Positions 31,921 through 42,764 of a stretch of DNA of 64,000 nt are shown here, piece by piece. Position 1 is the first letter of the stretch. The number at the start of each line of letters is the position of its first letter. Origin of the DNA: Paraphysomonas bandaiensis. Its lineage: Eukaryota > Chrysophyceae. The DNA is taken from positions 30,060 through 94,059 of the forward strand of contig CBFFRP010000416.1 in NCBI GenBank assembly GCA_965644295.1, in the 5' to 3' direction. The position numbers and the translations under genes are program-made. The notes under the pieces are model-generated. The model saw only the letters and a list, made by a program, of their open reading frames with translations, made no database searches and was not told the DNA's origin.

Positions 31921-33140
31921 CTATTCCGTCGACTGGGTGTGAATCTTCTGATGCTTACCGATGTTGAAATCACTCAACTTGGTATAATTCGGTACAAAGG
32001 CAATACCACACATGTTCATAAAGGCCTCGACAACAAACACCGCCTGATAGCGTAACAACGGTTAAAAAATTACGCATACAGCTGAAATGGAACATATATA
32101 AATTGATATAAACACTCAGATCCCTGCTATACAACTGGTAATCCAAGTAGAACACTGCCACTTGCATATAATGTAGACACGACATTAAGTAGCCATTTTC
32201 GTGAGCGTATACGGATAATGAACGCAATATATTTCTACACAAGATATCGCATAATATACAATACACAGCGAGATGCATAGTAAATGCTATTCTACCTGAG
32301 GGTTGCGAACATCTACCCGGGTGCAGCTCTTTGGCATACGGGCTGTGACCTCATCCTGAGTCTTGGATCGGGTGAGGGTGTTGTGGTTTCGTCGTTTGAA
32401 ATGAACGGCATATGTGATCATACTAGGTGTCAAAGGAACAGAAATAGGCCGCTTCGTTCCGACCTTTAGTTCCGATTCAGCGTCATCGGGAGCTGAGGCA
32501 GAGTTATCACCTTCCGTCGATGTTGTCAGCACGGTGTCATCTTCAGTCCTCGCTTTCTTATTGCTGTGGAGTTCAGATTCTTCTGTGTCGTTATCAACAG
32601 GTCTGACAGTAGTTGGAAAATTCTCATTGACAATCTCTTGGATATTGCTGCACAGCTCCTCTTCATTGGGGAAAAATACTTTTGATAACGGTACAATGCG
32701 ACATAAGTGTCGACAGCATGGTAGCTTAGTACGCTCCACCTGATCAAATATGGCCTCCACCATCCGGACAGGGCACACATCTTTACGCACAATCTTTACA
32801 AATACTAGTCCTTTCACACCCTGCAACCATAAGTGAACAATAATGGAATGCGACTGGGAACATTTACCGTGTTGAGTGACACAAAATTCTGTTTTGATGA
32901 ATTCTGACGAATTTCGGCGGCAAGTAATTCTTCTACAGACATACTCTTTCCACTACTTGAAGTATTATCGGACTCAGGATACACCTCGTCCAAGATTTGA
33001 TTCAATAGATTAAGTATCTCTTTGGTGGCTTCCTTTTCACGCGCTACGTCACATGTAGCCAGAATACTGCAGTGTCCTCTTGCCGATGCAACATCAGGAC
33101 CTTTTCCTCCTGAAGGTTTCCCATGCCAGCCTTTTCCCAT
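31921..33140 (-). CDS. THUMP-domain tRNA acetylation cofactor (THUMPD1/Tan1-like)
   Basis: Three exons on the minus strand: 33140-32868, 32820-32296 and 32043-31921, separated by introns of 47 and 252 nt with GT/AG ends; all junctions keep phase 0 and give 306 residues. The start MGKGWHGKPSGGKGP is a basic, glycine-rich tail, followed by ILATCDVAREKEATKEILNL, the opening strand and helix of the THUMPD1 family. Exon 2 carries VKGLVFVKIV and CRHLCRIVPLSKV, the THUMP core; the end reads DVRNPQ / AVFVVEAFMNMCGI, matching the family's D..NP...V.VE segment. THUMPD1/Tan1 binds tRNA and assists N4-acetylcytidine formation at position 12 with Nat10/Kre33. A low-complexity acidic insert (Asp/Glu/Ser/Thr) lies inside the THUMP domain and is unusual. 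Confidence 0.85.
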
Positions 33141-33316
33141 GTTGTCAGCTCAGAAGAGGACAACTTGTACCACTTTGAAGGTTTCTCAGAGCATATACAC
33201 TGGAACCATACGTTCGTTCCTCTATCACAGTCAGTGTGCTGCTGCCCATACTGCAGGTGTCCCTGTAGTCCACCATATGTATTTTCTAAGTTCTTTATGT
33301 ATTCCGCTGTAGTCAC
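33044..33316 (-). other. Overlapping frame with CW-zinc-finger-like motif
   Basis: A 90-codon frame that overlaps the start of the THUMP gene in another phase. It contains VWFQCICSEKPSKWYKLS, which resembles the W.QC..C..WR.L core of CW zinc fingers, but the later cysteines are not evident. It could be an upstream exon of a different gene, or chance. A GT..AG pair (AGGTACGTGACTACAG) just upstream is suggestive only. Confidence 0.2.
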
Positions 33317-33576
33317 GTACCTACTTGAATAATCCGTATTTCCTCAAGATATTCCAGGTATCCACTTCGTCATGTCATGTACTCGAAGGTGGGGATATGT
33401 ATGGGGGTATGGTGTATCAACCCCATCCTTTGTGATACAAAGTCTAGAAGTCAATTAATTTTCAGTATATGCGAAAGTTATCTGAGGATGAAGTGAGATT
33501 CTCGTAGTAGAAGTGTATATATATGGGTAGAACTTCATATATTCTTCACACTTCTATTATGAGAAGAGTTCCTCAT

Positions 33577-33578
33577 AG

Positions 33579-33613
<35 letters not shown>

Positions 33614-33614
33614 T
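33577..33614. repeat. (GTATAT)n microsatellite
   Basis: Five to six units of GTATAT/ATGTAT, about 85 bases before the start of the next gene. Confidence 0.85.
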
Positions 33615-33698
33615 GAGACTGTTGTCGATACGATAATATACTGCTGCTCTTCATTATTAACTATCATCTTATCGACAACATACCACACAACAACTAAC

Positions 33699-34628
33699 AT
33701 GAGTATCTTTGTAGTAGACTCAAGGAATCCACCCCTATCAACCTTTCATATTGAAACATGTGTAGCTGCTTTTAACGAATATGTATCAGAGTCGATCTCT
33801 AGATATCTGAGAATACTAGAGGAGCACCAGTATATCCCCCGAGTACACGGCATAGTGATTCCTTCTTCACCAGATAAGGTGAAGATAGCGAATGGGCCTG
33901 CTATCAGATCGTCTTGTATTGCAGAGGTGTTAAGGCCAAGACATACGTGTGTTGGAAGCATGAATATGGTTAGAATAGGATCATGGGCGAACATTCTTTG
34001 CGATGCATTGCTTAAAATCGATACTTACTTAACTTCAGTGCCTAAATCATTAGGCCAGATAGAGATACTAATATTCACGCATGATGTGTTTCTATTCGGT
34101 GCCAACGACATTTACGACAACAGTGACAGCAGTGCCCTGCACAATGCTGTGATGAAATTTGCCCAGCGTGCTCAGCAGATTCTTTCCAGGAGGAACATTG
34201 TGATTAAGATTTTGTGCGCCCGTACGTCTGCTTCTTCCAATGACCACAAGGACGGAGGACATGCTTTACACTCGCTGATGTTGAGAGACATCATGATGAT
34301 TCTTACCTCTCAAGCACAGGGAGGAACTGGAGTGAAAATTGAGTGTTTTGAGAACAGCAGACTGCACTTAGACTTCGAGTTGAAGCACCTTCTGCGGCGT
34401 GTTATGCAGCCAGTGAAGGTTACTTTGGATCTTCCGGCGGTCGGTGACATGCGAGCGTCACTGACTCTCTCTCTTCAGGGAGCCACTCTGGAGGCATGCT
34501 CTATCATGGGATCTGTGGGAGTTTTGAGCGCAGTGTGTCGTCTTGCAAGAACAGGGTTAGATCCTAGTGTGTTACTGGGCAGAAGTATTTTAGTAAGACC
34601 AGCTGCAGGAAGGTTAGGAATCACGTAG
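33699..34628 (+). CDS. Unrecognised protein, possible VWA/Ku-like fold
   Basis: 309 residues in one frame. It begins with a strand ending in VVDSR, where a von Willebrand A fold would carry D-x-S, followed by a helix (CVAAFNEYVSESISRYL). A second hydrophobic strand, IEILIFTHD (about 123-131), matches the middle VWA strand, and a third is VIKILCAR. The C-terminal part turns to beta structure (PVKVTLDL, ASLTLSLQG). That order, VWA then beta-barrel, is found in Ku70/80 and in Integrator subunit 14, but the similarity is too weak to choose. TACTGCTG and AT-rich repeats lie just upstream. Downstream exon-like sequence after 34670 does not join in frame. Confidence 0.5.
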   Translation: MSIFVVDSRNPPLSTFHIETCVAAFNEYVSESISRYLRILEEHQYIPRVHGIVIPSSPDKVKIANGPAIRSSCIAEVLRPRHTCVGSMNMVRIGSWANILCDALLKIDTYLTSVPKSLGQIEILIFTHDVFLFGANDIYDNSDSSALHNAVMKFAQRAQQILSRRNIVIKILCARTSASSNDHKDGGHALHSLMLRDIMMILTSQAQGGTGVKIECFENSRLHLDFELKHLLRRVMQPVKVTLDLPAVGDMRASLTLSLQGATLEACSIMGSVGVLSAVCRLARTGLDPSVLLGRSILVRPAAGRLGIT

Positions 34629-34911
34629 TGTAGTGGTGTGTCGATGGTGCATCGTTGTAGTATTAAACCATTTCAAGTAGGGCTGAAGAGGATCATGTTC
34701 TTTTCTCCGCTCTTTCCCAGAGTCTTGCTAACTCAGACACACTTCTCCTTTTACAGGTAAGCTAAAATCAGTGTTATTTGCACACATTCTGTTTGTGATA
34801 GTCTAGTCTCTATAGTCGTTTCCGTCCATACTACACACCTCTCCGTGCCGTTACTGGGCACTTGTTCCTCCAGCCTCAAATCAAACTAGTTCTGTTTTGG
34901 AGTCTATTCAT

Positions 34912-36457
34912 ATGGTCATGGTTGAATTGTGCGATCAAGAAACTTTTCTCTGCGAATGCTCTAATGTACATGAACCTATGGGTTGTAATATGATTGAATC
35001 TGAAGATTTATCTGAGGCAAGGGCGTATACGGACACATGTATTCTACAAATATGTGAGGCCGCATCTGGGGCCTATAATCCTCTTGCTTTTCCAAGTGGA
35101 AGATATAGTACGAGCAACACAATTGACAGGGCGGGATCACCACAGCAGGTACGGCTTGTAATCACACACTGCTATACAGCAGCCGTCCACTTATTTTCGT
35201 AACTGTAGTAAACGCATTTGTATTCCCTGTTTAGGAAAGCTCTTCTACTATCGCAAGAAGACAGACGGTCACACACCATCAGCAGCCTTCGAAAGTTCAG
35301 GCTGCTGGAACCTCTTCTCTCAATAATAGACGCCCTCCCGTGCGGACAAGAGGTGAGCCGCTCCAGTTTTCTTCCGGAGGGATATCCGCACCAATAAGTA
35401 ATTCAGGGTACAAGAGACCACCAGTTAGTAGCCTTCCGGGTACTTTTGCCAAGAAACATACCTCAGTAAGTCATACGCAGATATCTAATGTGATCTGTAG
35501 CCTTAGATTATATACACACATTTTGAGAGCACAATTCTTACATCTAAGGCAGGACGTGATTGAAGTTACTTCTTCTACTACTACTCTTGATGAGTTTTTA
35601 TACAACCCCAAGAAAACAACGAAATCGTGATCATGATTGTAGTATAACATGAGGTGATATGTATTTGATATTTTGTTGACGTCATTAGTAATTTTTACGA
35701 GTTTTGTTGTAACTGTTGATGTAATTTTAGATGCAGACCTAGTTTCAGAACATTACGGCAACCATTGCTGAACAGGTTTTATAAATAATGTTTATTGTAT
35801 TCAAGGTCGAAACCAGTAAAACCTGTGACGTTAGCACGAACACCTTGTGTTAGAATTGGACATTTCACTGAAGTTAACTTTGCTCAACACGTAAACCTTA
35901 ATCTTGCTTTGTTCAAGTAAGAAATTATAATTTTTAATATTAAACACTTCACTACATATTCATGTAACATCTAGTGAGAATCTGTTCACAGCAACATCTG
36001 TTTATCATATTTTCAACAGTCCCTCCTATATCTTATATATAGTAGCTGAAACCATAATCACCCGTTACACCTATGAGTTGACTTTATCTATTGCATACTA
36101 TTTACTCACTTTAATTGCACGATATATAGCGCATTATACTGCAGAACTCAGCACACTGTGTTTATTTGCTTCCACCACTTTATCGAATTTTGGCTTATTC
36201 CCCTGAAGCTTATTTTTTAACTAATAACTGTTTATATTTTCAATAATCTAACAAATATGCTCTCAAATCGGCAAGTACTGAGTGAGGTTTATATTACGAA
36301 GAAGTAAAAATCAAACACATTTACTTATTTCAGAGTAACGACAAAGGAAGTAAAAAATATCGAGCGAGACATCTCGAATATTAGCTACACTTTAGGGTTT
36401 GCAGTTGAGCAGTGCGCATGCATGATTAGAGAGCTGTTTGTAGCTCTACAGTCATAA
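34912..36457 (+). CDS. Unrecognised multi-exon protein
   Basis: Several exons are visible, though the full chain is not closed. 34912-35148 and 35235-35465 join in phase 0 (CAG|GTACGG...TTTAG|GAA) and give a Ser/Arg/Pro-rich, probably disordered segment (RRPPVRTRGEPLQF). 35553-35630 is a possible alternative last exon. Farther on, 35806-35916 joins 36334-36457 through AA|GTAAGA...TTTCAG|A and ends in a helical tail (EVKNIERDISNI..IRELFVAL). The link between 35465 and 35806 is unresolved in phase. No domain is recognised. Low complexity plus a C-terminal coiled-coil-like helix suggests an adaptor or chromosomal protein, but this is inference. Confidence 0.45.
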
Positions 36458-37809
36458 AAAAGAACTAGCTGCTATTTCATGGGCGCAAGACAGCATACAC
36501 TAGACTACTATACAATTTATGAATGAGTGCGATGCGAATTGCAAGACAGCAAATTTTTTGAAGTTATCACAAATATACTGTACCCTTGCTGTCAAACCTA
36601 AGTGAGTAATCTTAGAAAGGAAATTATACAATTCTTATTGAAACTATACCTGGAAGAGTATGTAATTGTAGTGGCACAAAAGAACACTTATAAGGTTCCT
36701 AAAAAGCGGATTTCTTGATTTGGATGTGTACCATTTGACAAGAAGAACTCTCCCTCGAGTGTTGTTTCTGTTAATGATTCACAAGTATACAGGGTTGCGA
36801 TGCTAAGCCTATCACTTCCTAAACCTCCACAATGGTTAGGATTAATACAGACTATACAGACTATTCCGAGGAACAGAGCATAGGTAGAATAGAATCTGCG
36901 TAAACCTTGGCCTGTATTACAGAGAAATGGTACTTCAAATGTTACTTCGAAGAGCGCTGTATACAAAATATATTAGTTCTTTTTTTTCCACCTGAATAAT
37001 CAATCCGGTGACGTAAGATCACTCGCTGTGGGTGATGATAATAGAAGCGCAATTTCGTCACACTGTTCTGGTGCCAGTCTTAACAGATACCAAGCAGCTA
37101 CAACTGCACCACTTTTAAGGGTATTGTACGCTTACATTCTCTCCACTGCAATAGTCAGACGAGATAAGCTTCGTACTGGTGTAGGTGCTGCTTCTCACAG
37201 TGTACAGTATTTACTACTCATCTATACACGATACTCTTTGATGTGATTCAATTCCTCTTGCAACCTTCACATGCAATACTTTCATTGGATGCATATGCTG
37301 ATTTCTGGTCGATGACAGACAACAAGCTCATGTAAATATAGTATCGTGTATCTTGAGATTATGGGAATCTAGATATGCTCACAGGACGCTCTGTTCATAT
37401 ATACCAGTACAATATATATATGTACATATGTATACGATCCATGTGTACAGCGGTGGACGAAATTATACACTCTTCGAGAGTTGCTTTGTATGTACAGCAG
37501 TACGTTGACCAGTAATTCCTCTACGTAGAGCTATGTGTACAGCAGTACTGGAGTACGTGTACCAGTATACCTGTACCCTGTGCCATATTTTTGATGGGTA
37601 CAGCAGTACTGGAGTACGTGTATACCTCTCCATATTTTTGATGGGTTGATATTTTCGTGGTATTGTGGGGCGGCTGTTGATTGGGTTGATGCTCATATTC
37701 TCCTGCATACAAACATGTCAGTCATGTCAATTATAGCACTCTATTCATAAGCAACTATATTAACATTTCATAAATATATAATACCTTTGATTGTTCAGTA
37801 AAGTTAATC
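36458..37809. other. Intergenic with short tandem copies
   Basis: No supported gene. A 92-codon minus-strand frame at 36688-36966 has one hydrophobic stretch but no family. At 37537-37584 and 37598-37644 a unit of about 60 bases is repeated (ACAGCAGTACTGGAGTACGT ... CATATTTTTGATGG). These ACAGCAGTAC boxes lie 190-310 bases before the acetylornithine deacetylase start. Confidence 0.5.
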
Positions 37810-39526
37810 ATGAGTGAGGTATCTACATGGAATCAACTGGAAGGAATAGAAATGAATGAGGATCGTTTCCTTACATTATTAGCTAAGCTCATTGGAGAGA
37901 CAGAGAAGCTACAAAACAATCCTGCTCAAGGTAACCACCCTGTTCCCCACTCACATACATGCATATTAAATATAATTTATTTATTCAATAGGATTGATTC
38001 CTCAGGAAGATTTGGCATCCAACCACGTGCTTGCTGTGCTTGAACCTTTCTCTAAGGAGAATGGTGGCCCTCTCGAGATTGAAGTATGTGCAATCAGTTA
38101 ACGATTATTAGCACTTATATTATATTGTAGCGAGTCACTTTTGTAGAAGGCCGTGGCAACGTTATTATTAAATATCCTGGCACTACAGATCGTATTCTGT
38201 CTTTCGTGGGAAGTCACCTTGATGTTGTCCCTGCTTCACCAGATCAGTGGGAGAGGTACAATAGTAACATACTGTATCATAATTTATAACACGCCATATA
38301 TAGAGATCCTTTTACCTTTTCGAAGGAAGGTGACCTTTTGTACGGACGCGGTACCACCGATTGTCTTGGACATGTTGCATTGAGTGAGTACCGTCGTGCT
38401 TCAGTTTTTCCCTGTATTAACCATGCCAACTATCAGTAACTGACTTCTTTGCCACTCTGGCTGAGATGAAGTAAGTTTACCTGCTCTGTGTGCTACTTGT
38501 TTTTATGCTTTCTCTGTTTTCAGACCTACTCTGAAAACATCTATCGTTGCGGTGTTCATTGCCAATGAGGAAAACGGGTCGTTCCGTGGGGTCGGTGTTG
38601 ACCAACTCTCAAGGGAGGGCTACCTTGACGGTCTCAAGCATGGGCCAGTTTATTGGATCGATGCTGCGGATTCCCATCCCTGCCAAGGTACTTCCGGAGT
38701 CATTCCATGGAAAATGGAGGTCCATGGAAGACTCTTCCATTCCGGTCTGCCCCATAAAGCCATCAACTCAATCGAGATGGCTATGGACGCACTAAACTAT
38801 ATGCAGCGCAAATTTTATGCTGATTTCCCCAGAGATCCTCGCGAAGACCAGTACAGCTTCACCACCTGCTCAACCATGAAGCCTACTCAGGTTAGCTGCA
38901 CCGAGGGGTCACTCAACCAGGTGCCTCCAGTGTGCACCATCCAGGGAGATATCCGCCTCTGCCCTTTTTACGATGTGAAGGATGCCTGCGATGCCCTCAG
39001 ACGATATGCGGCGGAGATAAATGCAGATCCATGTGCAACTCTCCAGGGAGATGGCACGGGACCCCATGGCCCACACTCCAAGTACGAGCTTCCTGAAGAG
39101 GAAGCGAAGGGGCGCATTGAGTTAACTATATTCGATAACGAGAATGGCATTGCGGTTAACAGGCAATCTGAGGGGTTTTCTGCCCTCGTGTCTGCTACAG
39201 AGCATGTGCTTACTCAAGTCAAGCCCTATGCAATTGGCGGATCTCTTCCTCTAGTCAGAGATATGCAGAATGAGGGCTTCGACATACAAATTGTTGGTAC
39301 GTGTTTAGAAATTATTGGGGTTCCTGGTGATAATAAGGTGTTCGTAATTCAGGTTACGGCTTGTCTGCAAAGTACCATGCGAACAATGAATGTGCCTCTT
39401 TGACTGACTTGAAGAAGGCGACCAAAGTTTTGGCCAAGGTAATTAGATAATGGCGTCTATACCCTGTTAACCATTTTCGGATGACAGATAAGCTCACTCA
39501 TTGAGGAGAAGGCTGCCAAGAACTAG
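37810..39526 (+). CDS. N-acetylornithine deacetylase, plant-type M20 metallopeptidase
   Basis: Eight exons: 37810-37930, 37992-38083, 38131-38255, 38304-38383, 38437-38470, 38524-39296, 39353-39438 and 39488-39526. Introns are 47-61 nt, all GT-AG, and total 449 residues. The sequence follows the plant and amoebal acetylornithine deacetylase subfamily throughout: KLIGE at the start, SFVGSHLDVV with metal ligand His100 and Asp102, GRGTTDCLGHVAL with bridging Asp132, FIANEENG with catalytic Glu166/Glu167, YWIDAADSHPC, then PWKMEVHGRLFHSGLPHKAIN and STMKPTQ. The enzyme removes acetyl from N-acetylornithine in arginine synthesis using two zinc ions; related paralogs act on other N-acyl amino acids, so substrate is inferred. 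No targeting peptide. TACAGCAGTAC boxes lie upstream. Confidence 0.93.
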
Positions 39527-40167
39527 AATGACCCGCAATAGCTATGTACTATGCGTCATGAACCCCGATTTCCAATCCTATGCTTTTCATCCTTTCATGT
39601 GTATGCTTTGAGATAGCGACTTTCAAAGAGGGTGTTAATAATTATGATTGCTTTTAAAATATGTCCCGTAATTTTGTGGCACTGAACTGTTTCGTCACCC
39701 CATTTGATCGGGTAGGATAAGCTACCCAATGAAACGCTACTTCATAACATAACACTTGACAGAGTCTAGTTGAAGGAACTTAATATATATAGTAAAGTAT
39801 ATAGGGTAGGGTGTAGTCCTATGTCGTAACTGTGGATTTGTGATAGAAGATAGAAGTAATGCTGGATCTGACTAAAGTAGGTTCAGTGTGGACCGTAATT
39901 TCACTACTTAGCGCGAATATGAATCATCCGCATGCACATTCATGCTGAAACTCTATCATGACTGAAGTAAAATAAGCATTAGTTTAAATGATACCTATTG
40001 GCTTCTAATCGAAAGTTATTATATTTTACATTTCATGTATAACTCATATAAAATCGTTGGTAGCAGCTGTCAACATTACACGTTCACAGCGTGTTTACAA
40101 CCGATTGGAAGTCCTCCTGCGCGTTACACAGAGAACACAAAGTAGTCACATATGTAAGGCATTTCCC
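39527..40167. other. Intergenic, nothing recognised
   Basis: The 640-base spacer between two convergent genes is AT-rich, with no frame or repeat of note. Confidence 0.5.
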
Positions 40168-41223
40168 TTATTTTCGTAAAAGCACGAATGCATTACTATC
40201 TCCAGTTTTGCTTCCATGAAATTTGGGTTGGCATTCCATTCCTAAGCTCTCCGCAAGGTCCCGGGCCTTTCGAAGATAGTGTACCTCTTCTTCATCGGGA
40301 ATGCAGGTGTCCGAATAAGATACCTTTATGATTACCATACACCCATTCAAGCGAGGTTCTGCAAAAAACAACCATTCAATAATTTTTTCAACAGCAAATT
40401 TCATAACACCCTTGAGCGCATTCTCATCCTCCGGTGTCGGCACACTCTTGATGTATCCCAGACATGCCAGATTACTCGTCTCCACTGGGCCACTCTCTAC
40501 TGCCCCAAAAGATGCAGGCACTCCATGAGCATCCAGTGAGTTAATGCCAAAGCACGGAACATACCCCACAATCCGTTCATCAATTGACACAGAAAAGCTA
40601 GTGCCTTTCTTAGCAACCGCTTTCCAATAGTCTCGTGAAGTCATCTTCTGGTAGCTGATGCCGAAGCTCCTACATGATATTACATCAAGTTTGGAAGACG
40701 CCCAGGCAATCATTGCATCGACATCGTCTTCGGATATCACCGCTATATTAGGGTCTCTTTCAAAGGCAATGTCATTAACCAGCTGTTGAAATTTGGAGCA
40801 GCGTAGAGGGCCAGCGTTAATTAGACTTACTCTCAAATCTTCCAGAAGAATTCTTTGAGAGCCTTCTATAGATGAAAGTGATGATGTTCTCTGTCGTTTA
40901 TTAGGTCCCCCATCTGTATCACACTCATCAACTGAACATGAATCAGAGTTAACACTTTCAATCAGTTGTAAAGAAGCATCCACAAATGGTTTCACTTCTT
41001 CTTCAACTGTTTTAAAAGGAAATTCAACAGATGAATTATCTAATACCTCTGATATGAATCGAATATCAAGTACACTCTCTGGATCAGCTTGTTCTAATGA
41101 GGTTATGACAAACTCTTTCCTTTTATTACGTTGTTCTGTATTGTATCTTGAGATTGTCTCTGCTATCTCTACAAGAGAACAATGAAGTTGACTTTTAGCT
41201 AAACTAAGATCGTCTTCTTCCAT
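40168..41223 (-). CDS. Unrecognised acidic protein with nuclear-localisation-like patch
   Basis: 351 residues in one exon with ATG at 41223. The N-terminal 100 residues are acidic and helical, then comes a Ser/Asp-rich linker with PNKRQRTSS (about 107-115), a candidate nuclear localisation signal. The C-terminal half looks globular: DYWKAVAKKGTSFSVSIDERIVGYVP, EKIIEWLFFAEPRLNGCMVIIKVSY and EEEVHYLRKARDLAESLGMEC. The last part has the strand-helix order of a GNAT acetyltransferase end, but no acetyl-CoA loop is seen, so I do not assign a function. It is convergent with the deacetylase gene. Confidence 0.65.
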   Translation of the reverse strand: MEEDDLSLAKSQLHCSLVEIAETISRYNTEQRNKRKEFVITSLEQADPESVLDIRFISEVLDNSSVEFPFKTVEEEVKPFVDASLQLIESVNSDSCSVDECDTDGGPNKRQRTSSLSSIEGSQRILLEDLRVSLINAGPLRCSKFQQLVNDIAFERDPNIAVISEDDVDAMIAWASSKLDVISCRSFGISYQKMTSRDYWKAVAKKGTSFSVSIDERIVGYVPCFGINSLDAHGVPASFGAVESGPVETSNLACLGYIKSVPTPEDENALKGVMKFAVEKIIEWLFFAEPRLNGCMVIIKVSYSDTCIPDEEEVHYLRKARDLAESLGMECQPKFHGSKTGDSNAFVLLRK

Positions 41224-42009
41224 AAATAAGCTTCAATTACAAGAATATCACTTCGTATAGTTTAATGAGAGCTATATAGACACATGTGCTGCTGTATATC
41301 TCCATATCCAGATATGGATCTCAATCCATACATACATACACACATACATACACACATACACACATATATGAATATCTTCTTCAACAGAAACAGCAATAGA
41401 ATCCACTTTTTTTTTTCTTTTTTGTGTCGAAAATTTTTTTGGGTAAAAATTAGCAAACATGTTTTAGCAAGAAAAATGCGAAAGGAAAGATAGGTAATTT
41501 CGTTTTTTACCTTTTTTACCCAAAATTTTTTACACACACCTGAAATGCATCAGGAGACTATTTTGTATTGAAGAAACAGACAGCAAAGAGCGATAATTAA
41601 GATGCATAACATTGATTCCATATATGCAAATAGGTAACGGTGGCAATCAATCACAGAAGGCCAATGGTCTGTCCCACTTCCATGACTTCACGTGATAAAC
41701 GAAGCCCGTAGTAAGAAGGGGAGAAACAAAGGAGACTTTCTCTTGGATCTGCAAAACAGTGTTTCTCGGACGCGTACACTTTACTGCAGAAACGATTTCC
41801 TAATCATCGAGTGCTTCACGTATCGGACCAGAAATGGATAACTGATATTAGGGAAGCATTGGTAAAGTTGATCACATGGAGATGTAGTTCCAGTCGCAAA
41901 AAAAGTGTGTGGTATTGGTCGTGAGGCTGTGATGGGCGTAATTTTGTCGTTCAGGTTTGTAGTTGATATGAGTGAAGTATTTATTGAACGACAACTTCAA
42001 CAGGTCAAC
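41224..42009. other. Intergenic; short CATA tract
   Basis: Contains a short (CATACA)n tract at about 41325-41368 and poly-T/poly-A stretches at 41406-41530. The frames crossing this region on both strands are low-complexity products. No gene seen. Confidence 0.5.
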
Positions 42010-42297
42010 CTAAGGGCATTTTGACATCATATAACGCTGACATATGCTGCACAAAGTCGGGCTAGTGAAGCTTGTTTTAGCAGCTTCAGATACTATGGGT
42101 GGAACTTCGAAGAAGGATGCCTCCGAAGTTTGTATATCGAGTTGAATAAAGTCTACAAAAGAAATTTCTTTGTGGACTACAGTGACCCAGAGATTTGCGT
42201 CTCCTTCACGTTGGGGTCTTACTGTGCTACATCGTTGGATGGGCATATTTCTAATGCTGAGACCGAATTCTAAATATTTCCAGAGCTTGCCCTCCAT
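42010..42297 (-). CDS. Hypothetical frame abutting an inverted-repeat element
   Basis: 95 codons whose ATG (42297) lies six bases outside the left arm of the element at 42303-42764. No family is recognised; one C-x2-C pair near the end (CSICQRY). It may be an unrelated exon or chance. Confidence 0.2.
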   Translation of the reverse strand: MEGKLWKYLEFGLSIRNMPIQRCSTVRPQREGDANLWVTVVHKEISFVDFIQLDIQTSEASFFEVPPIVSEAAKTSFTSPTLCSICQRYMMSKCP

Positions 42298-42302
42298 GCA
42301 AC

Positions 42303-42764
42303 AAGCATAGACAGCTCTTTGACTAAGACTATGCTCCGATTTGTTTAACAGTGCCTGGGTTATATTCCGATATGACTGTTAAGTCATAAGGAGTGGGCAG
42401 TACGAATGAAGTAGCCAAGAATCCACGATCTATCGCAGGATATAGTCCTGCCAATGGATTCTTTGCTACTTCGTTTGTACTACCCACTCTTAATAATTTC
42501 AGTACAGCCCTGCTAATGGATTCTTTGCTACTTCGTTTGCACTACCCACTCTTAATAATTTCAGTACAGCCCTGCTAGTGGATTCTTTGCTACTTCGTTT
42601 GTACTACCCACTCTTAATAATTCCAGTACAGTCCTGCTAATGGATTCTTTGCTACTTCATTTGTACTACCCACACTTAATGATTTCAATGTCACATCAGA
42701 ATATAACCCAGGTACTGTTCCAACAAATTGGCGCATAGTCCTAGTAAAGGAGCCGCCTATGCTT
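42303..42764. mobile_element. Foldback/MITE-like element with internal 62-bp tandem repeats
   Basis: The left arm 42303-42424 is the reverse complement, with scattered mismatches, of the right arm 42642-42764: AAGCATAG at one end mirrors CTATGCTT at the other, and CAGTGCCTGGGTTATATTC mirrors GAATATAACCCAGGTACTG. Between the arms a 62-base unit (CCTGCTAATGGATTCTTTGC ... TTTCAGTACAG) is repeated; unit starts are at 42447, 42509, 42571 and 42633. The units derive from the inner part of the arm. No transposase frame lies inside, so it is non-autonomous. Target duplications are not evident. Confidence 0.75.

Noticed and set aside
34670-34756. Exon-like stretch ending CTTTTACAG|GTAAGC
   Set aside because: A good donor, but its frame joins neither the upstream VWA-like gene nor the downstream exons without a stop.
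42390-42700. CRISPR-like array at the 62-bp repeats
   Set aside because: Units are directly adjacent without unique spacers, and the DNA is eukaryotic.
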